DNA of 64,000 nucleotides from Stenotrophomonas sp. MYb238 (lineage in GTDB: Bacteria > Pseudomonadota > Gammaproteobacteria > Xanthomonadales > Xanthomonadaceae): contig NZ_WIDL01000007.1 of NCBI RefSeq assembly GCF_009496535.1, positions 62,001 to 126,000 on the forward strand. Reading direction: 5' to 3'. Positions 28,160 through 38,047 of this stretch are shown here, one piece after another. Both the position numbers and the translations under genes were made by a program. Positions within the stretch are counted from its first letter, which is position 1. Every line of letters starts with the position of its first letter. The notes beneath the pieces were generated by a model. It did not search any database and was not told the origin of the DNA. It saw only the letters and a list, made by a program, of their open reading frames with translations.

Positions 28160-30565
28160 TTATCGCGCAGGCGCGTCTGAAGGCGTGCTGGACGCCGGCG
28201 CCGGTTCCTTGCGGTCCAGCCCGAACCAGCTGCGCCAGCCGCCGCCTTCCTGCGTCTGCTCTTCCGGCACCGCCTGCGGCGCACAGGGCACGTAGGCCGG
28301 GGCGAAGCCGGCCACGAACGGCAGGCGGCGCGCGCCGGGACAGCCTTCGTCGGTGCTGCCGTTGCCTTCGGCCGCCACGTACTGCCAGTCCAGGCCCTTG
28401 CTGTTCACCCGCAGCGGCTTGCTCGGCAGGTTGCGGAAGATGCCCGCCCACACCCGCATCGCGGCGGTGGCGCCGTACAGGCCGGCCTGCTCGTTCTGGT
28501 CGTTGCCCATCCACACCACCGCCAGGTGGTCGCCGGTATAGCCGGCGTACCAGCTGTCGCGGCCGTCGTTGGTGGTGCCGGTCTTGCCGGCCGGCTGCAG
28601 CCGGCCCAGGCCGTCGGCGTTGAGACCGGCCGCGGTGCCGCTGGCCACCACCTGCTGCAGCGCCACGCTGATCAGGTTGGCGGCGATCGAATCGCCCTCC
28701 TGCGCCGGCGCCGGGGTCTTGTCGTAGCGCTTGAGCAGCTTGCCCTGGGCGTCGACCACGCCGCGCACGGCGTGCAGCGGCTGGATCTCGCCGCCGGAGG
28801 CGAGGAACTGGTACAGCTGGGCCATGCCGTAGGGGCTCTGGTCGGTCGAGCCCAGGATCACCGCCGGGTTGGCCTCGGCCTTGAGCCCGGCCAGCACGTG
28901 GATCAGCTGGGTCAGCCGTTCCGGCCCGACCTGCATGCCCACGCGCACGGTGGCCTGGTTGTAGGAACGGGCCAGCGCGTCGATCAGGCGCACCGTGCCG
29001 TGGCTGCGGTTGTCGGCGTTGCCCGGCGTCCAGTTGCGCCCGCGGCTGAGCTGCACCGTGACCGGGGTGTCCTCGACCCAGGTCGCCAGCGACCAGCGGT
29101 CCGGCTGCGCCAGCGCCAGCAGGTAGACGAACGGCTTGAGCAGCGACCCGACCGGGCGCTGCGCGTCGATGGCGCGGTTGAAGCCCGGTTCGGCCACGTC
29201 GCGGCTGCCGACCACCGCCAGCACATCGCCGTTGTGCACGTCGGTCAGCACCATGCCGGCCTGCAGTTCCGGCCGGCGCTTGCTCTCCAGCGACTTGACG
29301 GTATGCGCCACCGCGCCTTCGGCATAGGCCTGGGCCGAGGGCGACATGCCGGTGAAGACGTTCAGGCCGGCGCCCTGCAGGGTGCTCTCCGGATAATCGT
29401 GGCCGAGCTGGCGGCGCACCAGGTCGATGTAGGCCGGGAACCGGTTGGCCGCCACCAGCCCAGGCACCTTCGGCACGCCCAGCGGCGCCTTCAGCGCGCG
29501 CTGGTACTCGGCCTGGTCGATCAGCCCGTTCTCGTGCAGCTTGCCGAGCACGAAATCGCGCCGATCGCGCGCGCGCTCGGGGTTGCGGCGCGGGTCGTAG
29601 TACGACGGCCCCTTCACCAGCCCGATCAGCAGCGCCACCTGCTCGGTGGTCAGCGAATTGAGGTCGCGCCCGAACCAGAACTCGGCGCCCGAGGCCACGC
29701 CATGGATGGCCTGGCTGCCGCGCTGGCCCAGGTAGACCTGGTTGAGGTAGGCCTCCAGGATCACCGGCTTGTCGTAGCGTGCCTCCATGATCAGCGCGTA
29801 CAGCACTTCGTTGAACTTGCGGGTGAGGGTCTGTTCCTTGCCGATGCCCAGCAGGCCGCTGCGCGCCAGCTGCTGGGTCAGGGTGCTGGCGCCCTGCCGC
29901 ACCTTGCCGCCGGAACGCACCGTCACCCACACCGCGCGCGCGATGCCGCTCAGGTCGATGCCGTGGTGGCTGTTGAAATCCCGGTCCTCCACCGCCTGCA
30001 GGCCGGTGACGAGCAGCTCGGGCGCCTCGGCGATGCGCACCAGCCGCCGCTCTTCCTGCTTCTGCCCGTACAGCGTGGCGATGCGCGCCGGGTCCAGCCG
30101 CGCGGCCTTGAGCGCCTTGCGCGCGGCAGCGTCGCGCAGCGAGGCCACCTGCCCGCCGGACACGGCCACTTCCACCTGGCGCGGCGCCACCCGCCCGTCC
30201 ACGTCGATGTAGCCGCGGCTGGAAATGGTGAAGCGGCCGCCCTGCAGCTTGTAGGTGCCCGGCTGGCTGCCGGTGCCGTCGTCGCGGTAGCTGGAAGCCG
30301 CCAGCTCGGTCTTGAGCGTGTCCGCGTCCATCGCCAGCCCCGGCGCCAGCACCAGCGGCCGCGCGTAGACGCGGGTCGGAATCTGCCAGCGCAGCTCGCC
30401 GAAACGCTGGGTCACCTGCGAGTTCAGGTACAGCGTGTAGGGGATCAGGAAACCCAGGCCCAGGGCCACTGCCGCCAGGCCCCAGGTGATCAAGCGGCTG
30501 CGCCAGGGCGCGCCGAGATCGTCGGTATCGTCGTCCAGTTCGTCGGAATCGTAGCGTCGCGGCAC
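28160..30565 (-). CDS. mrcB: Penicillin-binding protein 1B (transglycosylase/transpeptidase)
   Basis: Bifunctional class A peptidoglycan synthase of 801 residues. A short acidic cytoplasmic tail is followed by one membrane helix (about 27-48). A UB2H-like region precedes the GT51 domain, with catalytic E193 in AVEDRDFNSHHG and the QGASTLTQQLAR motif. The transpeptidase domain has the Ser nucleophile in SLLK at 474-477, SYN at 534-536, and KTGTTND near residue 655. Its gene is followed by the TPR lipoprotein gene and is divergent from the glycosyltransferase gene. All catalytic residues are intact. Confidence 0.95.
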   Translation of the reverse strand: MPRRYDSDELDDDTDDLGAPWRSRLITWGLAAVALGLGFLIPYTLYLNSQVTQRFGELRWQIPTRVYARPLVLAPGLAMDADTLKTELAASSYRDDGTGSQPGTYKLQGGRFTISSRGYIDVDGRVAPRQVEVAVSGGQVASLRDAAARKALKAARLDPARIATLYGQKQEERRLVRIAEAPELLVTGLQAVEDRDFNSHHGIDLSGIARAVWVTVRSGGKVRQGASTLTQQLARSGLLGIGKEQTLTRKFNEVLYALIMEARYDKPVILEAYLNQVYLGQRGSQAIHGVASGAEFWFGRDLNSLTTEQVALLIGLVKGPSYYDPRRNPERARDRRDFVLGKLHENGLIDQAEYQRALKAPLGVPKVPGLVAANRFPAYIDLVRRQLGHDYPESTLQGAGLNVFTGMSPSAQAYAEGAVAHTVKSLESKRRPELQAGMVLTDVHNGDVLAVVGSRDVAEPGFNRAIDAQRPVGSLLKPFVYLLALAQPDRWSLATWVEDTPVTVQLSRGRNWTPGNADNRSHGTVRLIDALARSYNQATVRVGMQVGPERLTQLIHVLAGLKAEANPAVILGSTDQSPYGMAQLYQFLASGGEIQPLHAVRGVVDAQGKLLKRYDKTPAPAQEGDSIAANLISVALQQVVASGTAAGLNADGLGRLQPAGKTGTTNDGRDSWYAGYTGDHLAVVWMGNDQNEQAGLYGATAAMRVWAGIFRNLPSKPLRVNSKGLDWQYVAAEGNGSTDEGCPGARRLPFVAGFAPAYVPCAPQAVPEEQTQEGGGWRSWFGLDRKEPAPASSTPSDAPAR

Positions 30566-30661
30566 GGGGATGCGAGAATGTAGGTTCAGGCGAGTCTAAC
30601 GCAGCCTTGCGCCACGGCACGGCTGCCGGCCCGCACCTGCTTAAGCTGGAGTTGCAACCGA

Positions 30662-32767
30662 ATGTCGATGTCCCCGACCGATGCGCGCTACCACCTGGAT
30701 CGCATCGTCGGCCTGATCCGCCGCGGCCTGGCCAGCCTGCGCACCCGCGGCTGGCGCGCGACCCTGCAGCGCGTCGGCGTGCACCTGCGGCGGCAGCCGC
30801 CGCCGCGACGCGAACCGCTGTTCGCGCCCGCCGGTGGGCCGTTCGCGCCGTTCGCCGTGCCCGCCGCCGCGCAGCCGGTGGCCAGCATCGTCATCCCGGT
30901 CTACAACCATGCCCGGCACACGCTGGCCTGCCTGCGCGCGCTGGCCGCGCATCCGCCGGCGACGCCCTGCGAGATCCTGGTGATCGACGACGGCAGCAGC
31001 GACGACACCGCCGCCTGGATGGCGCGGATCGACGGCCTGCGCTATTACCGCCGGGAGGAGAACGGCGGCTTCATCGCCGCCTGCAACGACGGCCTGCGGC
31101 TGGCGCGCGGGCAGTACGTGGTGCTGCTGAACAACGACACCGTGCCGCAGCCGGGCTGGCTGGACGCCCTGCTCGACACCTTCGCGCATGTTCCCGAGGC
31201 CGGCCTGGTCGGCGCGCAGCTGCTGTACCCCGATGGTCGCCTGCAGGAATCGGGCGGCGTGGTGTTCGACGACGGCAGCTGCTGGAGCTACGGCCGCTTC
31301 GAGTCGGCCGAGGACCCGCGCTACGCCAGCCTGCGCGATGCCGACTACTGCTCAGGCGCGGCGCTGGCCATCCCGCGCGCGCTGTTCGAGCAGCTCGGTG
31401 GGCTGGACACGCGCTATGCGCCGGCCTACTACGAAGACACCGACCTGGCGTTCAAGGTGCGCGCCGCCGGCCGCCGCGTGCTGGTGCAGCCGGCCAGCCG
31501 CGTGGTGCACGACGAGGGCACCAGCAACGGCACCGATACCGGCAGCGGCATCAAGGCCTGGCAGGTGCGCAACCAGCAGGTGTTCGCGGACAAGTGGCGC
31601 GACGCGCTGGCGCGGCAGCTGCCGGCCGGCAGCGTTCCCGGCCCCGCGCTGCTGCACCGCGGCCAGCGGCAGATCCTGATCGTCGACGAGGCGGTGCCGC
31701 GGCCGGACCGCGACTCGGCCTCGCTGCGCCAGTTCAACCTGATCCGCATGCTGCTGGCCGGCGGCGCGCACGTGGTGTTCCTGCCGACCCGCGGCGGCCA
31801 CGGCGGCGCGGCCACCGAGGCGTTGCAGGCGCTGGGCGTGGAGGTGTGGCATGGGCCCTGGATGAAGGGCGTTGGCGGCTGGCTGCGCACGCACGGCCCC
31901 CGCTTCCAGGTGGTGATGCTGGTGCGCCACCACGTCGCCGGCGTGTGCCTGCCGCTGCTGCGGCGCCATGCGCCGCAGGCGTGCACCGTGTTCGATACGG
32001 TGGACCTGCACTACCTGCGCGAACGCCGCGGCGCCGAACTGGCCGGCGATCCGCGTCTGGCGCGCAGTGCCGAACGCACCCGCGCCAGCGAGCTGGCGGT
32101 GATGGCCGCCACCGACGTCACCCTGCTGGTCAGCGCCGCCGAGAAGGAGCAGCTGGCCGCCGACGCGCCGCAGGTGAAGGTGGAGCTGCTGTCCAACCTG
32201 CACGAAGTCGCCGGGCAGGGGCTGGACTGGGCGCAGCGGCACGACCTGGTGTTCGTCGGCGGCTTCCGCCATCCGCCGAACCTGGATGCGATGCAGTGGT
32301 TCATCGGCGAGGTGTTCCCGCGGATCCGGCAGCGCCTGCCGCAGGTCCGGTTCCACTGCATCGGCGCCGACGTGCCCGACAGCCTGCAGGCGCTGGCCGC
32401 CGGCCAGCCGGGCGTGCAGGTGCACGGCTACGTGCCCGACGTGGTGCCGTGGATGGCCGGCGGCCGCATCGCGGTGGCGCCGCTGCGCTTCGGCGCGGGA
32501 GTGAAGGGCAAGATCAACCTGAGCATGGCCCACGGCCAGCCGGTGGTGGCGACCTCCTGCGCGGCCGAAGGCATGCACCTGCGCGACGGCCAGGACGTGC
32601 TGGTCGCCGACGGCGCCGAGGCCTTCGCCGAGGCGGTGGTGCGGCTGCACGACGACGAAGCCCTGTGGCGGCAGCTGTCCGGCAACGGCCTGCGCAACAT
32701 CGCCCGGCACTTCTCCATGGACGCCGCACGCGCGACCGTGGCGCGGGTGTTCCTGGAGCAGGAGTAA
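30662..32767 (+). CDS. Two-domain glycosyltransferase (GT2 + GT4-like)
   Basis: 701 residues joining two transferases. Residues about 70-300 are a GT-A domain of family GT2: SIVIPVYNH, VIDDGSSDD, the DxD-like LLNNDTVP, and EDTDLAFKVR. Residues about 340-700 are a GT-B domain, with VFVGGFRHPPN, GYVPDVVPWM and APLRFGAGVKGKI. Such fusions are common in O-antigen or capsule rhamnan synthesis. No other polysaccharide genes flank it here, so it is an orphan enzyme divergent from mrcB. The N-terminal 60 residues are basic and could hold it at the membrane. Sugar specificity unknown. Confidence 0.85.
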   Translation: MSMSPTDARYHLDRIVGLIRRGLASLRTRGWRATLQRVGVHLRRQPPPRREPLFAPAGGPFAPFAVPAAAQPVASIVIPVYNHARHTLACLRALAAHPPATPCEILVIDDGSSDDTAAWMARIDGLRYYRREENGGFIAACNDGLRLARGQYVVLLNNDTVPQPGWLDALLDTFAHVPEAGLVGAQLLYPDGRLQESGGVVFDDGSCWSYGRFESAEDPRYASLRDADYCSGAALAIPRALFEQLGGLDTRYAPAYYEDTDLAFKVRAAGRRVLVQPASRVVHDEGTSNGTDTGSGIKAWQVRNQQVFADKWRDALARQLPAGSVPGPALLHRGQRQILIVDEAVPRPDRDSASLRQFNLIRMLLAGGAHVVFLPTRGGHGGAATEALQALGVEVWHGPWMKGVGGWLRTHGPRFQVVMLVRHHVAGVCLPLLRRHAPQACTVFDTVDLHYLRERRGAELAGDPRLARSAERTRASELAVMAATDVTLLVSAAEKEQLAADAPQVKVELLSNLHEVAGQGLDWAQRHDLVFVGGFRHPPNLDAMQWFIGEVFPRIRQRLPQVRFHCIGADVPDSLQALAAGQPGVQVHGYVPDVVPWMAGGRIAVAPLRFGAGVKGKINLSMAHGQPVVATSCAAEGMHLRDGQDVLVADGAEAFAEAVVRLHDDEALWRQLSGNGLRNIARHFSMDAARATVARVFLEQE

Positions 32768-32861
32768 GCGAGGAGACTTCGTCCAGCCGGGGACGCGTCC
32801 CGGGGTGCCGGAGCCAGGAAGAACCGATGCCCTGCCGGGGCAATGCGTTCCCCAGTCCTGC

Positions 32862-32950
32862 GTAGGAGCGACTTCAGTCGCGATGGGGTTTTACCCATGT
32901 CTCCAGGCAGAACAACGGGAAAGCCCCATCGCGACTGAAGTCGCTCCTAC
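32862..32950. repeat. REP doublet, GACTTCAGTC arm type
   Basis: GTAGGAGCGACTTCAGTCGC and its inverse are separated by about 49 bp that form a further dyad (GGGGTTTT...AAAGCCCC). It has the same arm sequence as the 6-7 kb array and is located between the convergent glycosyltransferase and TPR genes. Confidence 0.9.
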
Positions 32951-33018
32951 GCAGAGCACGTACATGTAAGAGGTCCGCGCCCGGTGCCTGCCTGCGCGCA
33001 GGGCCCTCACGCCCCTGC

Positions 33019-34566
33019 CTAGCGCTTCGCATTGCCCAGCCGCTCGGCGAAGGCCGGCAGCTCCGGGGTGGCCGCATCCAGTTCGCGCGCCTGCTCCAGC
33101 GCGCGGCTGGCGAAGGCAATGTCGCCCGCGCCCAACCGCTCGCTGCCGACCGCCAGCCAGCGCTGCGCCAGCCGGCGCCGCGCCGCCGGCAGCAGCGGAT
33201 CGCCCGGCGCCAGCGCCTGCCAGGCGTCCAGGCAGGTGCGCGCCGCCTGCAGGCGGTTGCCCTGCAGGTTCACCTCCAGGCAGTCGCGCGCGGCGGGCAG
33301 GATGCGGGCGCCGGCCCGCTTCACCCGCGCATCGCGCGGCGCCAGCGCCTGCGCGGCCTTGAAGCGGTCGTAGGCGCTGGCGCCCGGCGGCAGCAGCCAC
33401 TGCCCCTGCGCGGCGGCGCTCTCCACCTGCGCCAGCAGCGCGCGCACCCGCCGTTCGCGCTCGGCGGCCGGCAACCGGGTTTCCAGCGCCTGGCGCGCGC
33501 CCTGCGCGCGCTGCAGCGCCTGCGCCGCGGCCGCCACCTCGGGGCTGTCCGGCGCCAGCGCGCGCGCCTGCTCCAGCGCCTGTCCGGCCTGTTCGAAATG
33601 GAAATCGCCGGCCAGCCGCGCCGCTTCGCCGGCCCAGGCGCGCGCCACCTGCTGCAGCCCCTGCCTGGCGGCGGGATCGTCGGCCGCCGCCAGCACCTGG
33701 CGGTATCCATCCGCGGCCTTGTGCAGGCGACCGCGCGCCAGATCGCGCGCGGCCTGGGCGCGGCGGCGGTCCAGCGCGGCGTTCAGCGCGGCGCGGGCGG
33801 CCGGCAGTTCGGAATGCCCGGCGTCGTAGCCCTCCACCTGCCGCAGCAGGCGTGCGGCCGTGTCCGTCTCGTTCCGCTGCGCCGCCGCCACCGCCTCGGC
33901 CAGCAAATCGGACAGGGCATCGTCCTTGCCCTGCAGCGCCCGCAGGTGGTCGGGCCGCACCGCGAGCACGCGCTGGTACAGCGGCAGCGCGCTGTCCGGC
34001 CCGTCGTCCAGGCGCCCTTGCGCCTGCGCGTCCTCGGCGCGGCGCAGCAGGTCGCCGACGGCATCGTGCTCCTGCCCCTGGTGGCGCAGGCGCGCGGCGA
34101 TGGCCTCCAGCTCGGCCTGCGGCACCTGCAGCTGCCCGGCCAGTTCCAGCGCCTCGCGCGCGGCGTTGGCGTCGCCCGCCGCCAGCCGCTGCCGCGCCTG
34201 CTCCAGCGCTTTCTTCCCGGTGTCGGCCAGGGCATCGCGCACGTCGCCGCGGTCCGGGTCCAGCGCGGCGGCCGCTTCGAACAGTTCGCGCGCGCCGCTG
34301 CCGTCGGCAGCGGACAGATGGCCCTGGCGCAATGCGTGCCGGCCGTCGTCGAGCAGTTGCTGGATCCGGGTTTCCGGCCACAGCAGGTTGGCCAGCGGCT
34401 GCCGGAACAGGGTCAGCAGCACCGCCAGCGCCGCGACCCCGATGGCGATCGAGCGCCAGGCGCGCGGGCTGTCCCAGCCACGCGCCACCCACCAGCGCCC
34501 GTAGAGGCGCAGGCGGCCGACGGCCAGCGCCAGCCATCGCGGGAGGTGGGGGTGCCCGTTGTGCAT
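33019..34566 (-). CDS. Membrane-anchored helical-repeat (TPR-like) protein
   Basis: 515 residues. A basic N-terminal segment precedes one membrane helix (AWRSIAIGVAALAVLLTLF, about 36-54). The remaining ~450 residues are Ala-rich helical repeats with TPR-like periodicity (GELARAL..., AGDANAAREALELAGQ, ARLAGDFHFEQAGQALEQAR). The topology should place the repeats in the periplasm, judged by the Arg-rich N-terminus. It lies downstream of relA by 47 bp and is on the same strand. No catalytic motif is visible. It is probably a protein-interaction scaffold. Function unknown. Confidence 0.75.
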   Translation of the reverse strand: MHNGHPHLPRWLALAVGRLRLYGRWWVARGWDSPRAWRSIAIGVAALAVLLTLFRQPLANLLWPETRIQQLLDDGRHALRQGHLSAADGSGARELFEAAAALDPDRGDVRDALADTGKKALEQARQRLAAGDANAAREALELAGQLQVPQAELEAIAARLRHQGQEHDAVGDLLRRAEDAQAQGRLDDGPDSALPLYQRVLAVRPDHLRALQGKDDALSDLLAEAVAAAQRNETDTAARLLRQVEGYDAGHSELPAARAALNAALDRRRAQAARDLARGRLHKAADGYRQVLAAADDPAARQGLQQVARAWAGEAARLAGDFHFEQAGQALEQARALAPDSPEVAAAAQALQRAQGARQALETRLPAAERERRVRALLAQVESAAAQGQWLLPPGASAYDRFKAAQALAPRDARVKRAGARILPAARDCLEVNLQGNRLQAARTCLDAWQALAPGDPLLPAARRRLAQRWLAVGSERLGAGDIAFASRALEQARELDAATPELPAFAERLGNAKR

Positions 34567-34613
34567 GCGGCCAGCCTAGCAGTCCGCCATGACGCCGCGC
34601 GTCGCCGCCGCCC

Positions 34614-36776
34614 TCAGCCCATGCGGCGCGCCTCGTCCACGCCCGGCAGGGCGTCGAGCTTGCCCAGCAGCGTGGACAGCTGGCCGTAGTCGCTCACCTT
34701 CAGGCGCAGGCGCAGCTGCATGCGGCCGCTGTCGCGCAGCGGGTCGCTGTTGATGTCGAGCACGTAGGCGTCTTCCTGCGCGATCAGGTTGGTGATGTCC
34801 TTCAGCAGCCAGCGCCGGTCCATCGCGCGGACCATCACGTCCACTTCGTAGCCCGACCCCGTGCGCCCCCACTCCACCGGCAGCACGCGCTCGGGGTGCG
34901 CGGCCGACAGCCGCGCCAGCGCCGGGCAGTCGGCGCGGTGCACAGTGACGCCGCGGCTGCGGGTGAGGTAACCGGCGATGGGTTCGCCGGCCACCGGCTG
35001 GCAGCAGCGCGCCAGCTGCACCAGCAGGTTGCCCACGCCCTGCACGGTGAAATCGGAGCGGCCGATGCTCTCGCGGCGCGCGGTCGGCCGCGGCAGCGGC
35101 GGTGTCGCCGGCGCCGGCTGGCTCTTCTCCTTCTCCGCCTCCAGCAGTGCGCGGCTGACCTGGCTGGGCCCGGTGTCGCCGAGCGCGACCTGGATGTACA
35201 GGTCGTCGATGCCGTCGGCGTGGAAACGCTTCGCCGCCACCGCCAGGTCGGCCTGCTGCAGCCCCAGGCGCTTGAGCTCGCGGTCCAGCAGCTCGCGCCC
35301 GGCCTGCACGTTGCGCGCGCGGTCGAGCTTGTGGAACCAGGTGCGCACCTTCTCGCGCGAGCGACTGCTGGCGAGGAAGCCGTTGGCCGGCAGCAGCCAG
35401 TCGCGGCGCGGGTCGGCTTCGCGCGCGGTCATGATCTCCACGCGGTCGCCGCTGCGCAGGCGGTAGGTCAGCGGCACGATGCGGCCGTTGACCTTGGCGC
35501 CGCGGCAGCGGTGCCCGACCATGGTGTGCACGTGGTAGGCGAAATCCAGCGGCGTGGCGCCGGCCGGCAGGTCCATCACCTCGCCCTTGGGACTGAGCGC
35601 GTAGACCCGGTCCTCGATCAGCTCGGCGTCCAGCGCGCCGGCCAGGTCCTCGGGATGGGCCGCGTCCTGCGCCTGCTCCAGCAGCTGCCGCATCCAGGTG
35701 ATCTTGCGGTCGAAGGCCTTCTCCGCGCCCTTGCCGCCTTCCTTGTACTTCCAGTGCGCGGCCACGCCCAGTTCGGCCTGCGCGTGCATCTCGTGGGTGC
35801 GGATCTGCACCTCGATCGTGCGCCCCTCAGGGCCGATCACCGCGGTGTGCAGCGAGCGGTAGTCGTTGGCCTTGGGCCGGGCGATGTAGTCGTCGAACTC
35901 GCTGGGGATCGGCGTCCACAGCGCATGCACCACGCCCAGCGTGGCGTAGCAGGCGCCGATGTCGTCCACCATCACCCGCACCGCGCGCAGATCGTAGAGC
36001 TGGTCGAAGGCCAGCTTCTTCTTCTGCATCTTCCGCCAGATGCTGTAGATGTGCTTGGGCCGGCCGCTGACCTCGGCGCGGATGCCGTGCTCGCCCAGCG
36101 CCGCGGACAGGCGGCGCTTGACCGCCTCGACGTAGCGCTCGCGCGCCAGCCGCGTCTCGTCGACCTCGCGCGCGATGTGGCGGTAGGTCTCTGGTTCGAG
36201 GAAGCGGAACGCCAGGTCCTCCAGCTCCCACTTCAGCTGCCAGATGCCCAGGCGGTTGGCCAGCGGCGCATGGATGTCGCGGGTCAGCTGCGCCAGCGCG
36301 CGGCGCTGTTCGTCTGGCAGCTTGTCGGCCGCGCGCATGCAGGCCAGCTGCCGCGCCAGCAGAATCGGCACCACGCGCAGGTCGTGCACGATGGACAGCA
36401 GCAGCCGGCGCAGGCCTTCGCTGTTGCGCCCGGCCTCGCGCCCGGCATGCAGCGCCCATACCTGGTCGGCGGCGTCCTGCCCGTCGAGCAGGCCGCGCAA
36501 GGCCGCGGCCGCATGGCCCAGCGGCAGCTCCGGCAGCCGCGCGCGCAGGCCCGGCAGATCGAACAGCAGCGCGGCGACGATCACCGCCTCGTCGGCCGAC
36601 AGCAACGCCAGCGAGTCCAGCGTGTCGGCCAGCACCGGCCACGGCAGGCGCGGCTGCGCCCCGGTCTCCGGCTGCTGCCACGCGGCCAGCAGCGCCTGCC
36701 GCAGCGGATCGGAAAGGGCGCCGCAGGACGGGCGTTGCAGCAGGGCTTCCAGGCCGGAGAGGGAGGAACGGTTCAC
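34614..36776 (-). CDS. relA: (p)ppGpp synthetase RelA
   Basis: Ribosome-associated stringent-response synthetase of 720 residues. The N-terminal hydrolase domain is degenerate: the usual HD motif reads FD (VAALLFDLPG), as expected for the monofunctional RelA branch. The synthetase domain has RPKHIYSIWRKM, the EFDD signature of the RelA-type active site, and YRSLHTAVIGP. TGS (MDLPAGATPLDFAYHVHT), zinc-finger/helical and C-terminal ACT domains follow (VMVRAMDRRWLLKDI). A separate SpoT should exist outside the window to hydrolyse ppGpp. Start by ATG at MNRSSLSG. Confidence 0.95.
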   Translation of the reverse strand: MNRSSLSGLEALLQRPSCGALSDPLRQALLAAWQQPETGAQPRLPWPVLADTLDSLALLSADEAVIVAALLFDLPGLRARLPELPLGHAAAALRGLLDGQDAADQVWALHAGREAGRNSEGLRRLLLSIVHDLRVVPILLARQLACMRAADKLPDEQRRALAQLTRDIHAPLANRLGIWQLKWELEDLAFRFLEPETYRHIAREVDETRLARERYVEAVKRRLSAALGEHGIRAEVSGRPKHIYSIWRKMQKKKLAFDQLYDLRAVRVMVDDIGACYATLGVVHALWTPIPSEFDDYIARPKANDYRSLHTAVIGPEGRTIEVQIRTHEMHAQAELGVAAHWKYKEGGKGAEKAFDRKITWMRQLLEQAQDAAHPEDLAGALDAELIEDRVYALSPKGEVMDLPAGATPLDFAYHVHTMVGHRCRGAKVNGRIVPLTYRLRSGDRVEIMTAREADPRRDWLLPANGFLASSRSREKVRTWFHKLDRARNVQAGRELLDRELKRLGLQQADLAVAAKRFHADGIDDLYIQVALGDTGPSQVSRALLEAEKEKSQPAPATPPLPRPTARRESIGRSDFTVQGVGNLLVQLARCCQPVAGEPIAGYLTRSRGVTVHRADCPALARLSAAHPERVLPVEWGRTGSGYEVDVMVRAMDRRWLLKDITNLIAQEDAYVLDINSDPLRDSGRMQLRLRLKVSDYGQLSTLLGKLDALPGVDEARRMG

Positions 36777-36839
36777 AGCGGTCGATCGCGGGCGGATGCC
36801 CCTACACTAGCGCCCAACCATCCACGGGAACAATCGCCC

Positions 36840-37352
36840 ATGAAGCCCTCGCGCCTTTCCGTCCTGCTCACCGCCGCCCTGGCGCTTGCCCCGGTCTTCG
36901 CCGCGCAGGCGCAGCGCGTCGTCGACGGCGACCTGCAGCAGCAGATGTCGGCCGAGGAATTCAAGGCCGCCGGCCTGGACAAGCTCTCGGCCGGCGAACT
37001 GGCCGCGCTCAACGCCTGGCTGCAGGGCAAGGTGCAGCAGGCCACCGCCACCGCGGTGGAACAGGCGCGCGAGGAAGGCCGCCAGGAAGTGATCGTGAAG
37101 AACCGCGGCTTCTTCGACTTCGGTTCCAAGGACCCCATCGAGGCACGCCTGGAAGGCGAGTTCCGCGGCTTCGGCAAGGGCCGCCAGTACACGCTGGACA
37201 ATGCGCAGGTATGGGAACAGACCGACGATGCCAGCGTCGCCGGCGTGCGCAAGCAGGCGCCGGGGGTCAAGATCGCGCCCGGCCTGCTGAACGTGTGGTA
37301 CCTGCAGGTCGAAGGGCTCAACACCCGCGCCAAGGTCCGCCGCATCAAGTAA
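36840..37352 (+). CDS. Small exported protein of unknown function
   Basis: 170 residues with a cleavable signal (SVLLTAALALAPVFAAQAQ). After it comes an amphipathic helical part (MSAEEFKAAGLDKLSAGEL, and AAL NAWLQGKVQQATATAVEQA) and then a beta-rich C-terminal half (GQYTLDN-like segments and NVWYLQVEGL). This layout, a short helix pair plus an SH3-like sheet, is seen in conserved Xanthomonadaceae secreted proteins without assigned role. It is divergent from relA. Function unknown. Confidence 0.8.
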   Translation: MKPSRLSVLLTAALALAPVFAAQAQRVVDGDLQQQMSAEEFKAAGLDKLSAGELAALNAWLQGKVQQATATAVEQAREEGRQEVIVKNRGFFDFGSKDPIEARLEGEFRGFGKGRQYTLDNAQVWEQTDDASVAGVRKQAPGVKIAPGLLNVWYLQVEGLNTRAKVRRIK

Positions 37353-37470
37353 CAGGAACCGTCCGCCCCGGTCCACACCGGCCGCGGGCGGATGCAGACC
37401 GGCAGGCCAGCGCGATCCGCGGCGGCCTGCCGCCCCGGGCCGCCGCGCCTGCTCCCGACGACCGTCCACC

Positions 37471-37980
37471 ATGCCCGCCATCGTGTTGCTCATATTGCTG
37501 CTCCTGCTGCCGGCCGCCGCGTCGGCGCAGGTCTACAAATGCAAGGGGAAGTCCGGCGAAACGGCCTACTCCGAACACCCCTGCGATGCCGGCGCGCAAC
37601 CGATGAAGCTGCGCGAGGAGCGCCCGGCCACGCCGCCACCGCCGATGGAACCGGCCATACAGGAAACCTCTCCGCTGCGCGAGAGCGATACCGCGCCGGC
37701 GCCCGCCGCGGAGCTGGACCGCACCGCCGAACGCGAGTGCATCGCCAACGCGACCGCCTCGATCTATGGCCCGTCCAACGACCGCGTGGCGACCTTCCAG
37801 CAGCAGATGGCGATGCTCAACGAGCAGCTAGCCAACGCGCCGGACGCGCAGCGCAGCCAGGCGCTGCGGGCGCGCATGGCCAACCTGCGCCAGGCCATCG
37901 GCCGCGAACACGCGCACGCCCACGAACAGGTCAACGCCGCGCGCCGGCGCTGCGTCGACCAGCACCGCGCGATGCCGTAG
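37471..37980 (+). CDS. DUF4124-domain exported protein
   Basis: 169 residues with signal peptide (VLLILLLLLPAAASAQ), then the DUF4124 motif VYKCKGKSGETAYSEHPC near residues 21-40. A proline/alanine-rich linker and a helical C-terminal half with conserved Cys (ECIANATAS and RRRCVDQH) follow. These domains are frequent in Xanthomonadaceae secreted proteins; their role is unknown. It follows the previous small exported gene by 118 bp, on the same strand. The four Cys could form two disulphides in the periplasm. Confidence 0.82.
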   Translation: MPAIVLLILLLLLPAAASAQVYKCKGKSGETAYSEHPCDAGAQPMKLREERPATPPPPMEPAIQETSPLRESDTAPAPAAELDRTAERECIANATASIYGPSNDRVATFQQQMAMLNEQLANAPDAQRSQALRARMANLRQAIGREHAHAHEQVNAARRRCVDQHRAMP

Positions 37981-38047
37981 ACACGGTGCCGGCGCACGCG
38001 GGCATCGCCGGGCGAAGCCAACGCCGGCAGGCCCGGCCGCCAGCAGC

